A stretch of 64,000 nt of DNA from Blautia sp. (lineage in GTDB: Bacteria > Bacillota > Clostridia > Lachnospirales > Lachnospiraceae): positions 18,357 to 82,356 of the forward strand of contig JAETNR010000014.1 of NCBI GenBank assembly GCA_021772055.1. The letters run 5' to 3'. Every line of letters begins with the position of its first letter. Position 1 is the stretch's first letter. Made by a program: the position numbers and the translations under genes. Positions 1 to 8,303 of the stretch are shown here, one piece after another. Below the pieces are notes generated by a model. It was not told the origin of the DNA, did no database searches, and saw only the letters and a list, made by a program, of their open reading frames with translations.

Positions 1-158
1 CCATATTTTGCGTTGGCAATTTCCATCTGTTCCACAGTCGTATTTTCATCCAGAAACGGGTTCCCCGGAATGGCATTCATCGCCAGAAACGTGATGGACG
101 CCACAAGCAGCAATGTCACAATTGATGCTGCAATTCGCTTCAGTATGTAGGTAAACAA
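1..158 (-). CDS. Peptide-type ABC transporter permease (OppB/DppB-like), N-terminal part
   Basis: Cut by the window edge: 52 codons plus two bases are visible. The protein starts MFTYILKRIAAS, followed by a hydrophobic helix and then NAIPGNPF, the usual opening of OppB/DppB permeases (family knowledge). The start is a TTG at 158-156, preceded by an AGAGAGGG-like ribosome site at a fitting distance; no ATG fits. It would form the membrane channel of a peptide, nickel or oligosaccharide importer, but the substrate cannot be told. It lies downstream of the GntR gene on the same strand, with a long inverted repeat between them. Confidence 0.72.
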   Translation of the reverse strand, partial: MFTYILKRIAASIVTLLLVASITFLAMNAIPGNPFLDENTTVEQMEIANAKY

Positions 159-191
159 AGATTTTCCCTCTCTTTCTTAAATAATAAAAAT

Positions 192-301
192 AGCCGCAGG
201 TATTTTTCCACGAAAAGATGTATCCATAAATTGTGCATTTCGTCAATATGACCTGTACAATCTATATCAACACACTCCTGCGTGGTTAAATACCTGCGGC
301 T
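192..301 (-). promoter_or_regulatory. Long-arm inverted repeat in the leader of the OppB-like permease
   Basis: Two 21-base arms (192-212 and 281-301) are complementary except for two adjacent bases and enclose about 68 bases. Read on the minus strand, the closing arm ends GCGGCTATTTTTATT, so it could act as a terminator or attenuator about 35 bases before the permease start. The enclosed bases do not match a riboswitch I know. Alternatives are a small MITE-like insertion or the terminator of the GntR gene. Confidence 0.5.
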
Positions 302-358
302 TAAAATAGTATTGTTTTCTCCGTATCCCTTCCAGAATCAGTTTCTGACATCTTTCTC

Positions 359-1456
359 TTAAAAGGTACCGCGTTTGATCAGCTTATATCGGATGATCCT
401 GCGCTGCTGAATTCCCGGCAAATCCCCTTCCATTCTCTGGATCAGCAGCTTTGCTGCCTCTGCTGCATACCTGCCCAAATTCTGTTCATATGAAGTAAGA
501 TTAATTGACGGCAAATTACATAGAGAATAATTCCCGTAACTAATGACCTTAATCTGTTCCGGTATCTGTATTTTCAACACCTGGGCTGCTCCGAGGAGAG
601 AAAAAGCAGAATCGTCATTTGCCGTAATGACTGCTTCCAAATCCGGATTACTTTTCAAATACTGCTCTGCAATATCCAGAATCCAACAATAATTGCTTCT
701 GTCACTTTTTATGGCACTGTCACTGCAATGGAAGAAATGCCTCTCTTCCGGTTCTATACCGTTATCCTTCAGTGCCTGTCTGATTCCTGCTTCCCTTAGA
801 TCAGAGGTAGACATCCCAACTGCATATTGGGAAAAAAAGCCGACTTTTTTGCATTGATTATTGATCAGACTCAGCGTTGCCCGATAAGCGCTTTCAAAAT
901 CCTCCCCTATTACAGAATCAAAGGGATTGTCTGCGGGCTCAATGTCCACCAGCACAACCGGAATATTCAGCTGCTTCAATTTATCCAAAACACTATATCT
1001 GTTAAAATAATAGTAAATAATACCTGCTACATTCTGCTTCTGTATGTTGTCTATAAATTCCTGCTCCTGTTCTTCCTTCGCCGGTTCCATAACAGCATTG
1101 ACCGTGTAAAGGTCATTATCTATATTTTCGTAAATTTCCGGGAGGTATGTCTGTGCCACATTGCTCATCAGCCGGGAGAAAAACGGGATAATTACAAAAA
1201 TCTGTTTTTTATCAACATTTCCAATGACTTGTTTTGCATTTTCCTGCACGTAAGTGCCTGCTCCCTGTTTCCGATACAGTATATTGCATGCACAGAGATC
1301 GTCCAGTGCACGGCGAACTGTAATTCTGCTGGCCTGATAAATCCCGCAAAGCTCATATTCACTCTCTATCTTTTCATTCGGCTGATAACCGCCTCTTTTT
1401 ATCTTGTCGGCAATACTCTGTTCAATCAACATGTACTTGGATTTTTTACTTGTCAT
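359..1456 (-). CDS. GntR-family repressor with LacI-type sugar-sensing domain (AraR-like)
   Basis: 365 residues. Residues 1-75 are a GntR winged helix (ASRITVRRALDDL recognition region, then GAGTYV). Residues about 85-365 are a periplasmic-binding-protein-like sensor of the LacI/AraR type (IFVIIPFFS, NVAGIIYYYF, ITANDDSAFSLLGAAQ). This architecture is known from the arabinose repressor AraR and relatives that bind a sugar and leave DNA; the ligand here is unknown. The start at 1456 follows GAGGG by 9 bases; an ATG five bases earlier is out of frame. A good promoter lies at 1562-1590. It probably controls itself and perhaps the permease downstream. Confidence 0.85.
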   Translation of the reverse strand: MTSKKSKYMLIEQSIADKIKRGGYQPNEKIESEYELCGIYQASRITVRRALDDLCACNILYRKQGAGTYVQENAKQVIGNVDKKQIFVIIPFFSRLMSNVAQTYLPEIYENIDNDLYTVNAVMEPAKEEQEQEFIDNIQKQNVAGIIYYYFNRYSVLDKLKQLNIPVVLVDIEPADNPFDSVIGEDFESAYRATLSLINNQCKKVGFFSQYAVGMSTSDLREAGIRQALKDNGIEPEERHFFHCSDSAIKSDRSNYCWILDIAEQYLKSNPDLEAVITANDDSAFSLLGAAQVLKIQIPEQIKVISYGNYSLCNLPSINLTSYEQNLGRYAAEAAKLLIQRMEGDLPGIQQRRIIRYKLIKRGTF

Positions 1457-1561
1457 AACATATTTCCCTCTTTGGTTCCTTCTTTTCTTCTATTTTGTTG
1501 AATATTGGTATATCTTTCTTTGCACTTGTATTGCATAAGAGCAACTTGTTATAACATCTTT

Positions 1562-1590
1562 ACTATATCATCATACTACTGTGTTGTCAA
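1562..1590 (-). promoter_or_regulatory. SigA-type promoter of the GntR gene
   Basis: On the minus strand: TTGACA (1590-1585), a 17 bp spacer, then TATAGT (1567-1562), about 105 bases upstream of the GntR start. The long leader contains two ACTTGT-containing half-sites (near 1524 and 1545) that might be autoregulatory, but this is weak. Confidence 0.7.
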
Positions 1591-1617
1591 GAGTATTCTT
1601 GCATTTTATCATAACCG

Positions 1618-1759
1618 GTTACTGTTCACTCCGTTCCCAGTAACGAGCCAAAATTCATTCCAGATTGCCTTCTGCAATGGAATTTTGGCTTGTATGTCTC
1701 GGGATTTTGGCATATTCATGCCAAAACACTTCGCGGGATAGTGCCGTGTGAAAAGTAAC
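1618..1759 (+). mobile_element. 142 bp MITE-like element, copy 1
   Basis: Begins GTTACTGTTCAC and ends GTGAAAAGTAAC, imperfect terminal inverted repeats (11 of 12). The inside is made of nested hairpins: AGCCAAAATTC...GAATTTTGGCT, ATTGCC/GGCAAT, TTTTGGCAT/ATGCCAAAA. It is flanked by a 9 bp direct repeat CATAACCGG (1610-1618 and 1760-1768, one base shared with the element end), like a target duplication. An inverted copy lies at 43838-43979 with only 4 differences in 142 bases. It encodes no protein, so it must have been moved by a transposase elsewhere. Confidence 0.88.
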
Positions 1760-1917
1760 CATAACCGGCCCTTATCCCTAGTTTATCATGAATTTCCAAA
1801 CTCAACAACAGCGTATCCGGAATTTTCATCCATTCAATCCGGCGAGCTATCGGATGCTGCCTGGAGGGCTGACCCAAATGAGCGTCATGAGGCAGAAACG
1901 TGCGCAGCCAGGCGCAC

Positions 1918-1960
1918 AAAAAAAAGCCGCCGGAAACCATTTTTCCCGGTTTCCGGCGGT
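1918..1960 (-). terminator. Rho-independent terminator after the ATPase gene
   Basis: Arms 1926-1938 and 1948-1960 (GCCGCCGGAAACC / GGTTTCCGGCGGT) form a strong GC-rich stem. On the minus strand it is followed by a run of eight Ts. Between this and the mobile element (1770-1917) I see no recognisable gene. Confidence 0.9.
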
Positions 1961-1984
1961 TTTAGATGTATCATGCGTTTTCCT

Positions 1985-2962
1985 TTACGGCAGCTCCCAC
2001 CTGATTAGTTTCATCGCCTTTTTTACTGTATGTAAAACTCTGGGAGATAAATATACCTTAGGCAATTTTCTTTTTGAATAACTCCAGACAGGACTATCTT
2101 GTGTACTTGTTATCAACAGCTTTGTAAAAAAACTTTCCCAACTGACATATTCCTTACTATCAATATAATTTTCCGGCTTATTCAACACAGTCTCCATCCG
2201 TACGTTTGGAACAACTGCTGAAGAGAAAAGCATCCATTCAAATGACTCCGGAGCATACAAAACAATATGATTTTCTGTTTCCAGATACGTATAAACATCT
2301 CTCATTTCCGATCCAAATGCGGCTCCATCTACAATCACCAGCGTTTTCCTTTCTGAGGATACTTTGGAAAGTGTTTCAAGGATATTCGATTACCCATTTG
2401 CAGAAATACACTCAATTTCTTTCTGTCTTGCTAATTCAGAAAAAAATTCGTATCCGGAATTTGAATCTTCCGTAATTACCAACTGAGGATCCACCCCAGC
2501 TGTCTCGGAGAGTTCTCCATATAAATGATAAATCTCATTGTATTTTTGTTTCGCTTCATGAAATCTTCCGGATTTTCGAAAACCGTATATCTCATTCACA
2601 CTATAAGGAAGCATGGGAAGTTTCTCTCTTGTAGCAATCACAAAATAATTGTCTGATCCGCTTACAAGCTCTGCAAATCTTTTTGAGGTAAGAAAGCGGT
2701 TACCTTCATCAATAAATATAATACTTCCTGTGGTTTCTTCTATCTGCCGCTCCCACTCCTCATTGTCTAAAGTTCTGCAAGTACAGTCACAAGAAACAAA
2801 AACTCCGCTGTCAAAACCATATCTTCTGTAATCTCGGATAAGATCGATCAGTACAGTTTTCCCCGATCCGCTGTCTCCTGTAATGATTGTGAGATTTCGC
2901 TTTACTTCAAAATCATACTTTATTTTTTTCGATTCAACGATTACTCTGTGTGCACCTTTCAT
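1985..2962 (-). pseudogene. P-loop ATPase of the DUF4869 pair, interrupted by one in-frame TAA
   Basis: The frame is open from the ATG at 2962 to the stop at 1985 except for one TAA at 2390-2392 (codon 191 of 326). The codons after it continue as a credible protein (SNILETLSKVSSERKTLVIVDGA), so this is a single nonsense change, not a frameshift. Residues 29-36 are Walker A (GDSGSGKT) and SIIFIDEG near residue 80 is Walker B. The protein resembles small ATP-binding proteins of gut Firmicutes with no assigned role. It starts 5 bases after the DUF4869 gene, so the two are co-expressed. The truncated product keeps both Walker motifs and could still hydrolyse ATP. Nonsense mutation is the simplest reading; sequence error is possible. 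Confidence 0.75.
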
Positions 2963-2967
2963 ATCTG

Positions 2968-3363
2968 CTACTCCTGCTTCATCGCATTCAAATATTTGCC
3001 GGCTATGGAAATCAGTTCTCTCATGGAATGCACCATTTCATTACCATTGGCAATTTTTATCTCAAATTCTGAATTTTTGCCGAAATTCATCATATGTCTG
3101 AGATTGATTGTCAAATCTATTCTCTTTCCTATTTCCAGAATCCATTTTGCGCAATTGTCCCCGCATGTGGATGCATTAAAGATTTTCTCAGGCTCATTCA
3201 GCATCAGCAATAATGTTTTCACGCCTCCTGATGTATCATCCACATCTTTCATTATTGCCTTTGCCAAATCGGAATCAAACCATTCCGGTTCATAGCAATT
3301 TTTGAAATACACACTTGTATTATAAATACTATTTTCCGCATCGCCATAAATAATTGTAAGCAT
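2968..3363 (-). CDS. DUF4869-like protein of unknown function
   Basis: 131 residues, soluble, acidic, no membrane segment. The start MLTIIYGDAENSIYNTSVYF followed by a YEPEWF segment matches my memory of the DUF4869 family; no function is known for it. It is followed after 5 bases by the P-loop ATPase gene, and the phosphatidyltransferase/PLD gene ends only 34 bases upstream, so all three may share a transcript. The fixed pairing with an ATPase suggests the two act together, perhaps as a defence, toxin or signalling pair, but nothing in the sequence proves it. Confidence 0.6.
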   Translation of the reverse strand: MLTIIYGDAENSIYNTSVYFKNCYEPEWFDSDLAKAIMKDVDDTSGGVKTLLLMLNEPEKIFNASTCGDNCAKWILEIGKRIDLTINLRHMMNFGKNSEFEIKIANGNEMVHSMRELISIAGKYLNAMKQE

Positions 3364-3397
3364 AAGGCATCTCCATATTGTTTATCCTGATTCCAGA

Positions 3398-5371
3398 TTA
3401 CATTAAAAACCTAAGCATCGGATCCAGGAGCCTGATGATAAAGCGCTGGGCTTTTTCTGCAAAGGTTGTTTCATTTCCAAAGAGTTCTTCCCACCGGTTC
3501 TCATGAATCTCCGCTTCCCGGGCGTCCTCCTGATACTGGCGGAAACTGTCATAAAGCTGTCCGGCCACTTCCCTGCTGTGGATCACCAGCATCAGCTCCG
3601 TATCCTGGTAGACGCTTTTCATATCCATGTTAAAGGAGCCTACAATAGCCAGATCGTCATCGATCACCATGCTCTTTCCATGATAGGAAATACCGCCGTT
3701 ATATTCCAGAACATGCATGCCTGTGTCCAGTATTTTCTGTTTATTCAGCACATAATCTGCGGCGCCGAAGGGATTCCCGTTATTTTCTGCAGAATTTGTC
3801 ATAAGCGTTACTTCCGTTCCGCCCTCCGTGATTTCCCGGAAGGTACGGTACATCATCTCATTGCACATAATATACGGGGTATGTATGACAGCACTCTCCT
3901 TTGCCTCTTTCATGAGCATGCCAAGAGAATAGAACACATGGGGTTCTTTTGAATAAAGGCAGGTGGGATTGGAAAGCAGTGTAATCCGATTTACAGGCAA
4001 AGTCCTGTCCTCGTAATCCCCATCGCCGAACCAGTCTCCGTGTTCCTTTTTCATTTGCTCATAAATCTTGTGAAGGTCGCCTTCTGCTTTCTTCACACTG
4101 GTGGTTTTTGTGATCCACCCTGCAGGTTCAAAAGGACGGCAAAGCTCCCAGATTCCTTCAAAATAGTCAAGCACCTGGTAAACAGAGCTTTCCGATCCTC
4201 CTGTGTTATATACAAGAACATCCCTGTCGTAGTTTTTGTAGCTCTCCTGATCTCCAAGAAAATAATCGAATGTATTGCGTCCCCCCAGAAGATAAACGGT
4301 TTCGTCCGCGATCAGGTACTTGTCATGCATCCTGCTCATCCCTTTCCAGGGGGTAAGAAGGTTTACAGGATTGTAGACGCTGATCTCAATGTTTTCCTGC
4401 AGCACAAGTGCGTAAAAATAGGGATCCCCGTCCATATGCAGAAAAAAATTAAAGCCGTCCAGCAATATCTGCACCTGTACATCCCGCTCTGCAGCAGACA
4501 GCAGGGCGGCCATCACCTGTTTTCCTGCGGTATCTGAGCGAAAGTCGAAGGTGGATAAAACAATGCGCTCCTCCGCCTGCTGGATCAGGCGTATCCGCTC
4601 CGAAAGGGCATCCCCGTTTTTCTCCACCATAGCGGCCCTGTCGCAGGAAACGCTGTCACCATAAACGCTGCTGCTGTCAAAGGACTCCTGATAGTCCCGG
4701 CTGACCTCCGGCTGTTTTACATACGGAAGCGCCGCACCAAGGATAAGATATCCTGCGATCAGCAGTAGGATCAGCCCCCAGTGGATCCTTCTTCCGGATT
4801 TTTCCTTTCCTCTTAATGCTGCTATGTGAAATTTAAAATAGCACACCAGAGAGAAAACCATAAACGCCATCATCAAAAAAATCATAAAGTTGGCAACCTG
4901 ATAGGGCAGATCAGGAAACAGCAAAAGAACCAGGATTCCCACATCCATCACAGCCGTACAGATTTTTCCGTACCACTGGGCTCCGTTCCTTATGTTTTTC
5001 TTTTTGAGAAGATAAAATCCCATCACACCCATGTATCCCTCTTTTATGAGAAACAGAATAAAAAAATCCCCCATAAAAGGATAGTGAGTAACAACTGCAA
5101 GGGCAAGTGCCCCCTGGGTAAGCTTGTCCGCCACCGGATCCAGAATCTTCCCGAAATCCGTTACCATATGAAATTTCCTTGCAATTTTTCCGTCAAAAAA
5201 ATCTGTCAGCAGGGATACGATCAATATCACAAATGCAGCAGTATACTCTTCCCTGGTTTCCGCTCTTTCATACAAAACCAGAAAAACCGGCAGCATCAGT
5301 ATCCTAAAGTATCCCATCAGATTTGGGATACTAAAATATTCTCTTTTTATTCTCTCAGCGCCTTTAAACAT
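3398..5371 (-). CDS. Fusion of CDP-alcohol phosphatidyltransferase and two-HKD phospholipase D (cardiolipin synthase type)
   Basis: 657 residues with two enzymes in one chain. Residues 1-185 are a multi-helix CDP-alcohol phosphatidyltransferase with the full motif DxxDGxxAR(x8)GxxxDxxxD (D57, D60, G61, A64, R65, G74, D78, D82), the PgsA/CdsA-type active site. A further membrane helix spans about 198-217. Residues 255-657 carry two PLD motifs HxKxxxxD: H349/K351/D356 and H564/K566/D571, as in ClsA-type cardiolipin synthases. Known chemistry suggests it makes phosphatidylglycerol phosphate and/or joins two phosphatidylglycerols into cardiolipin at the membrane. It has its own promoter at 5395-5423. 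Confidence 0.88.
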   Translation of the reverse strand: MFKGAERIKREYFSIPNLMGYFRILMLPVFLVLYERAETREEYTAAFVILIVSLLTDFFDGKIARKFHMVTDFGKILDPVADKLTQGALALAVVTHYPFMGDFFILFLIKEGYMGVMGFYLLKKKNIRNGAQWYGKICTAVMDVGILVLLLFPDLPYQVANFMIFLMMAFMVFSLVCYFKFHIAALRGKEKSGRRIHWGLILLLIAGYLILGAALPYVKQPEVSRDYQESFDSSSVYGDSVSCDRAAMVEKNGDALSERIRLIQQAEERIVLSTFDFRSDTAGKQVMAALLSAAERDVQVQILLDGFNFFLHMDGDPYFYALVLQENIEISVYNPVNLLTPWKGMSRMHDKYLIADETVYLLGGRNTFDYFLGDQESYKNYDRDVLVYNTGGSESSVYQVLDYFEGIWELCRPFEPAGWITKTTSVKKAEGDLHKIYEQMKKEHGDWFGDGDYEDRTLPVNRITLLSNPTCLYSKEPHVFYSLGMLMKEAKESAVIHTPYIMCNEMMYRTFREITEGGTEVTLMTNSAENNGNPFGAADYVLNKQKILDTGMHVLEYNGGISYHGKSMVIDDDLAIVGSFNMDMKSVYQDTELMLVIHSREVAGQLYDSFRQYQEDAREAEIHENRWEELFGNETTFAEKAQRFIIRLLDPMLRFLM

Positions 5372-5394
5372 AGTTTCCCTTCTTTCTACGTTTC

Positions 5395-5423
5395 ATTATA
5401 TTGTTGCATTTTATGTATGTCAA
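5395..5423 (-). promoter_or_regulatory. Consensus SigA promoter of the phosphatidyltransferase/PLD gene
   Basis: Minus strand: TTGACA (5423-5418), 17 bp spacer, TATAAT (5400-5395), a perfect consensus 24 bases before the start at 5371, giving a very short leader. This predicts strong constitutive expression. Confidence 0.88.
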
Positions 5424-5515
5424 TCTGCTTTTCTACCAATACTACTAAAAGAAAGAGTTACATTTCGCGGTAGGGTGCGAGAGGGCGGAATGTGACAAGA
5501 AAAAGGAGGCATTCC

Positions 5516-7063
5516 ATGAAAACAGATGACCCGATTTTCTGGCAGAAGGAACTGGAAACATTTGAAAAGGCAACCACAAATTTTTATAAAGGAGAGCTTC
5601 CCGTCCACCAGTATAAAAGCATTTCCGGCCTTTACGGAAGCTATTCCCAAAGAGGCGGAAAACTTGCCATGCTGCGTCTTCGTATGACAGCAGGACGCGT
5701 CACCAGAGAAAAAATGAAGTTTGTGGCAGATGTGATCCGCCGTTTTCATATCAAAAGAGTACATTTCACCACCTGCCAGACCATTCAGCTCCACGACCTG
5801 AACCCGGATGAAGTGTGCACCATCATAGAGGAGGCCTTTTCCTGCGGGATCATTACCATAGGCGGAGGCGGGGATTATCCCCGGAATGTCATGTGCTCTC
5901 CCCTGTCCGGCGTGGAAAAAGAAGAATCCTTTGACGTTCTCCCTTACGCAGAAGCTGTGGGCGAATATCTGATGACGTTTCTGAAAAAAGAAAAACTCCC
6001 CAGGAAGCTGAAGGTTGCTTTTTCAAACACACCGCAAAACCTTACGCATGCCACATACCGTGACCTTGGCTTTGCAGCCAGAGAAAACGGAAACTTTGAC
6101 GTATACAGCGCAGGGGGGCTTGGGAAAAATCCTCTGATGGGCGTGAAGACCGCAGAAAATGTTCCCCCTGAAAAAGTCCTCTATTATGTCAAAGCAATGT
6201 GGAATACCTTCCGCACATACGGAAATTATGAAAGCCGTGCCAAATCCAGGACACGCTTTATGGTAGAAGCTCTGGGAGGAGAAGAAAATTACCGGAAAGC
6301 GTTTCAGGAGAAGCTTGATGAGGTATTCTGGTCCGGAGAAGACCTGGAGATTCCCCCGGCACCCGGTTTTCCGGCAAAAAAGGGAGACGGAAGTTCCATT
6401 TTCCATCCCCGTGCAATTCCCCAGAAACAGGAAGGGCTTTACGCTGTGTACTGGCATCCCATTGGGGGCCTGCCTTCTGCGGACACACTTTGCAGGCTGT
6501 GTGACCTGCTGGCAGAAATCCCGGAAGCAGAAATGCGTCTGTCCCCTGAGGAAAGCGTCTATCTTATCAACCTGACAGGCAAAGAAGCTCAAAAAGTCCT
6601 GAATCTTACCGAGGACAGTGCCCGGACGCCTTTTGAAGCCTCTGTAAGTTGCATCGGCGCTTCCATATGTCAGATCGGGCTTCGCGATTCCCAGGCGCTT
6701 CTTGCCAGATGCATCCAGGCTGTACGAGAGGCCGGACTTCCGGAAAATGCCCTTCCCAGGATTCATATTTCCGGCTGCCCTTCCTCCTGCGGAACTCATC
6801 AGACAGGGGTTCTGGGTTTCCGGGGTGCCGGAAAATTCGTGAACGGCAGATCAGAGCCTGCTTTCCTCCTGTACATCAATGGACAGGAACGGGAGGGTGC
6901 AGAAAGGTTTGGGCATGAGGCAGGTACCATCCTTGCGGACGACATTCCGGCCTTTCTGGTGGAGCTTGGCAGAATAGTCGCTGATTCCGGCATGGACTTT
7001 GACTCATGGTTTGCCGGGGATCCCCTGTCGGTAGATAAAATAGCTGAAAAGTATATCAAATGA
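5516..7063 (+). CDS. Nitrite/sulfite reductase hemoprotein (siroheme-[4Fe-4S])
   Basis: 515 residues from the ATG at 5516, chosen because AAAGGAGG sits 7 bases before it; an upstream in-frame start at 5492 has no ribosome site. The cofactor motif is complete: C379-x5-C385 ... C421-x3-C425 (CIGASIC and GCPSSCG) binds the coupled [4Fe-4S] cluster and siroheme. The N-terminal half has the ferredoxin-like repeat typical of the family (HFTTCQTIQLHDL). Such enzymes reduce sulfite to sulfide or nitrite to ammonia with six electrons. No electron-donor subunit, siroheme synthase or sulfate-assimilation gene is nearby, so the substrate is not certain. A terminator follows. Confidence 0.9.
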   Translation: MKTDDPIFWQKELETFEKATTNFYKGELPVHQYKSISGLYGSYSQRGGKLAMLRLRMTAGRVTREKMKFVADVIRRFHIKRVHFTTCQTIQLHDLNPDEVCTIIEEAFSCGIITIGGGGDYPRNVMCSPLSGVEKEESFDVLPYAEAVGEYLMTFLKKEKLPRKLKVAFSNTPQNLTHATYRDLGFAARENGNFDVYSAGGLGKNPLMGVKTAENVPPEKVLYYVKAMWNTFRTYGNYESRAKSRTRFMVEALGGEENYRKAFQEKLDEVFWSGEDLEIPPAPGFPAKKGDGSSIFHPRAIPQKQEGLYAVYWHPIGGLPSADTLCRLCDLLAEIPEAEMRLSPEESVYLINLTGKEAQKVLNLTEDSARTPFEASVSCIGASICQIGLRDSQALLARCIQAVREAGLPENALPRIHISGCPSSCGTHQTGVLGFRGAGKFVNGRSEPAFLLYINGQEREGAERFGHEAGTILADDIPAFLVELGRIVADSGMDFDSWFAGDPLSVDKIAEKYIK

Positions 7064-7129
7064 TGATGGAGAAAAAGCCCTTGCTCCCAACTATGTACTG
7101 ATTTCTTCGTGCTTACACACTAAAAAGAA

Positions 7130-7164
7130 CTGCATACAGACCAAAAAATCAAGTCTGTATGCAG
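7130..7164. terminator. Bidirectional terminator between convergent genes
   Basis: Perfect 12-base arms 7130-7141 and 7153-7164 (CTGCATACAGAC / GTCTGTATGCAG) with an A-rich loop. CCTTTTCC follows on the plus strand and TTCTTTTT on the minus strand, serving both the reductase and the esterase genes. Confidence 0.8.
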
Positions 7165-7217
7165 CCTTTTCCTGCTGTCTGTCATCTGCCGCCGGATTCC
7201 CGGCAGATTTTTCTTAT

Positions 7218-8105
7218 TCAGAAACAAAATTCCCGGAAGAAATCACACTCTGCATCATTGCACTGTGCTGCGTCCACGGTCTTAATATCGCAGTGGAATA
7301 CATGTCCCAGTTTATTCACTTTGTCTCCGAATACACGGTACACAAAAGGAACCTGGTTCTCTGTCAGCCGTTCCACCAACGCGGGAGCCTGTACCTTCTG
7401 GAAGTCATTTACAGAAGTCATACAAAATACAGGGGTATACACATCCGTAATGGTATCCAGCACGTTTATTTTCTTAAGCTCCTCATCCGTTCCCTGCTCC
7501 GGCAAAAAGTCCTTCATCAGTTCCAGGGTACTCTCCCCTGCCGTTTCTCTGTCAATGGAATAAACACCGCAATTCAGCGCAATGGCCGTAAGAGAAAAAT
7601 TCTCAGGTACTTCAAAATCATACTGCGCTGCATATGCCGGGTTTGTGCAGATTCCTGCATAAAGGCCTAAAAGATGCGCTCCTGCGGAATCACCCACTGC
7701 AAAAATACGCTCCGTATCAAAATGGTATCTCCGGGCACGCTTCATTACCCATTTGCACACCAGATTCATATCCTCCAAAGGTGCTGGGAATTTATGCTCC
7801 GGTGCAAGACGGTAAGTGAAGTTCACAACTGCAAAACCCCTCTGTGCCAGACTCATACAGTAATACTGATAGCGTTCCTTATCTCCGTATACCCAGCCTC
7901 CTCCATGGACACTGATGATCACCGGCAGGTCTTCATCCTCCGCCTGCCTTGGCCGGTACACATCCAGCACCTGAATATTCCGGTCAATGTGTCCGTATAC
8001 AATATTATCCCATCTTTCCACATCTTCGGGAGTTGACATCAGTGCATCTCTGATATCATCATTTTCTTTCGCTTCTTTTCTTAACTTATCGCTTATCTCA
8101 GACAT
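7218..8105 (-). CDS. Alpha/beta-hydrolase, HSL-type esterase/lipase
   Basis: 295 residues, no signal peptide, so cytoplasmic. It has the oxyanion-hole motif HGGGW, the nucleophile elbow GDSAGA (Ser nucleophile) and a late His in GHVFHCD; NDFQ supplies the likely acid. This fits the hormone-sensitive-lipase/acetyl-esterase family, which cleaves short-chain esters such as acetylated sugars or aryl esters (family knowledge). It is monocistronic, with a promoter at 8204-8232. Confidence 0.85.
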   Translation of the reverse strand: MSEISDKLRKEAKENDDIRDALMSTPEDVERWDNIVYGHIDRNIQVLDVYRPRQAEDEDLPVIISVHGGGWVYGDKERYQYYCMSLAQRGFAVVNFTYRLAPEHKFPAPLEDMNLVCKWVMKRARRYHFDTERIFAVGDSAGAHLLGLYAGICTNPAYAAQYDFEVPENFSLTAIALNCGVYSIDRETAGESTLELMKDFLPEQGTDEELKKINVLDTITDVYTPVFCMTSVNDFQKVQAPALVERLTENQVPFVYRVFGDKVNKLGHVFHCDIKTVDAAQCNDAECDFFREFCF

Positions 8106-8203
8106 GTCGTTCCTCCGTATTATCCATCATAGACTCTTCGAATCTCTAAGCCTTATTTTATGCGGCTTTCAAGACCACATTTTTCCTTTCCTTCTGATTT
8201 TTT

Positions 8204-8232
8204 ATTATAGCATTTCACTTGCTTTTTTACAA
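8204..8232 (-). promoter_or_regulatory. SigA promoter of the esterase gene
   Basis: Minus strand: TTGTAA (8232-8227), 17 bp spacer, TATAAT (8209-8204), about 100 bases before the esterase start. Confidence 0.72.
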
Positions 8233-8303
8233 TGAAAAGGTATACTAATTCGAAATCTCTATGTCATAAAACGGAATAACCGGATAATGTGTTTCCGTAT
8301 CCA

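Noticed and set aside
46..246. 66-residue minus-strand frame at the window start
   Set aside because: The neighbouring frame starting with TTG at 158 reads as an OppB-type permease; this one is its out-of-frame shadow.
1716..1940. 74-residue minus-strand frame between the ATPase and the mobile element
   Set aside because: It starts inside a terminator stem and ends inside the mobile element; nothing protein-like that I could recognise.
2388..2392. Recoding (read-through or pyrrolysine/selenocysteine-like) at the in-frame stop of the ATPase gene
   Set aside because: The codon is TAA, not TGA or TAG, and no recoding structure is visible; a nonsense mutation is simpler.
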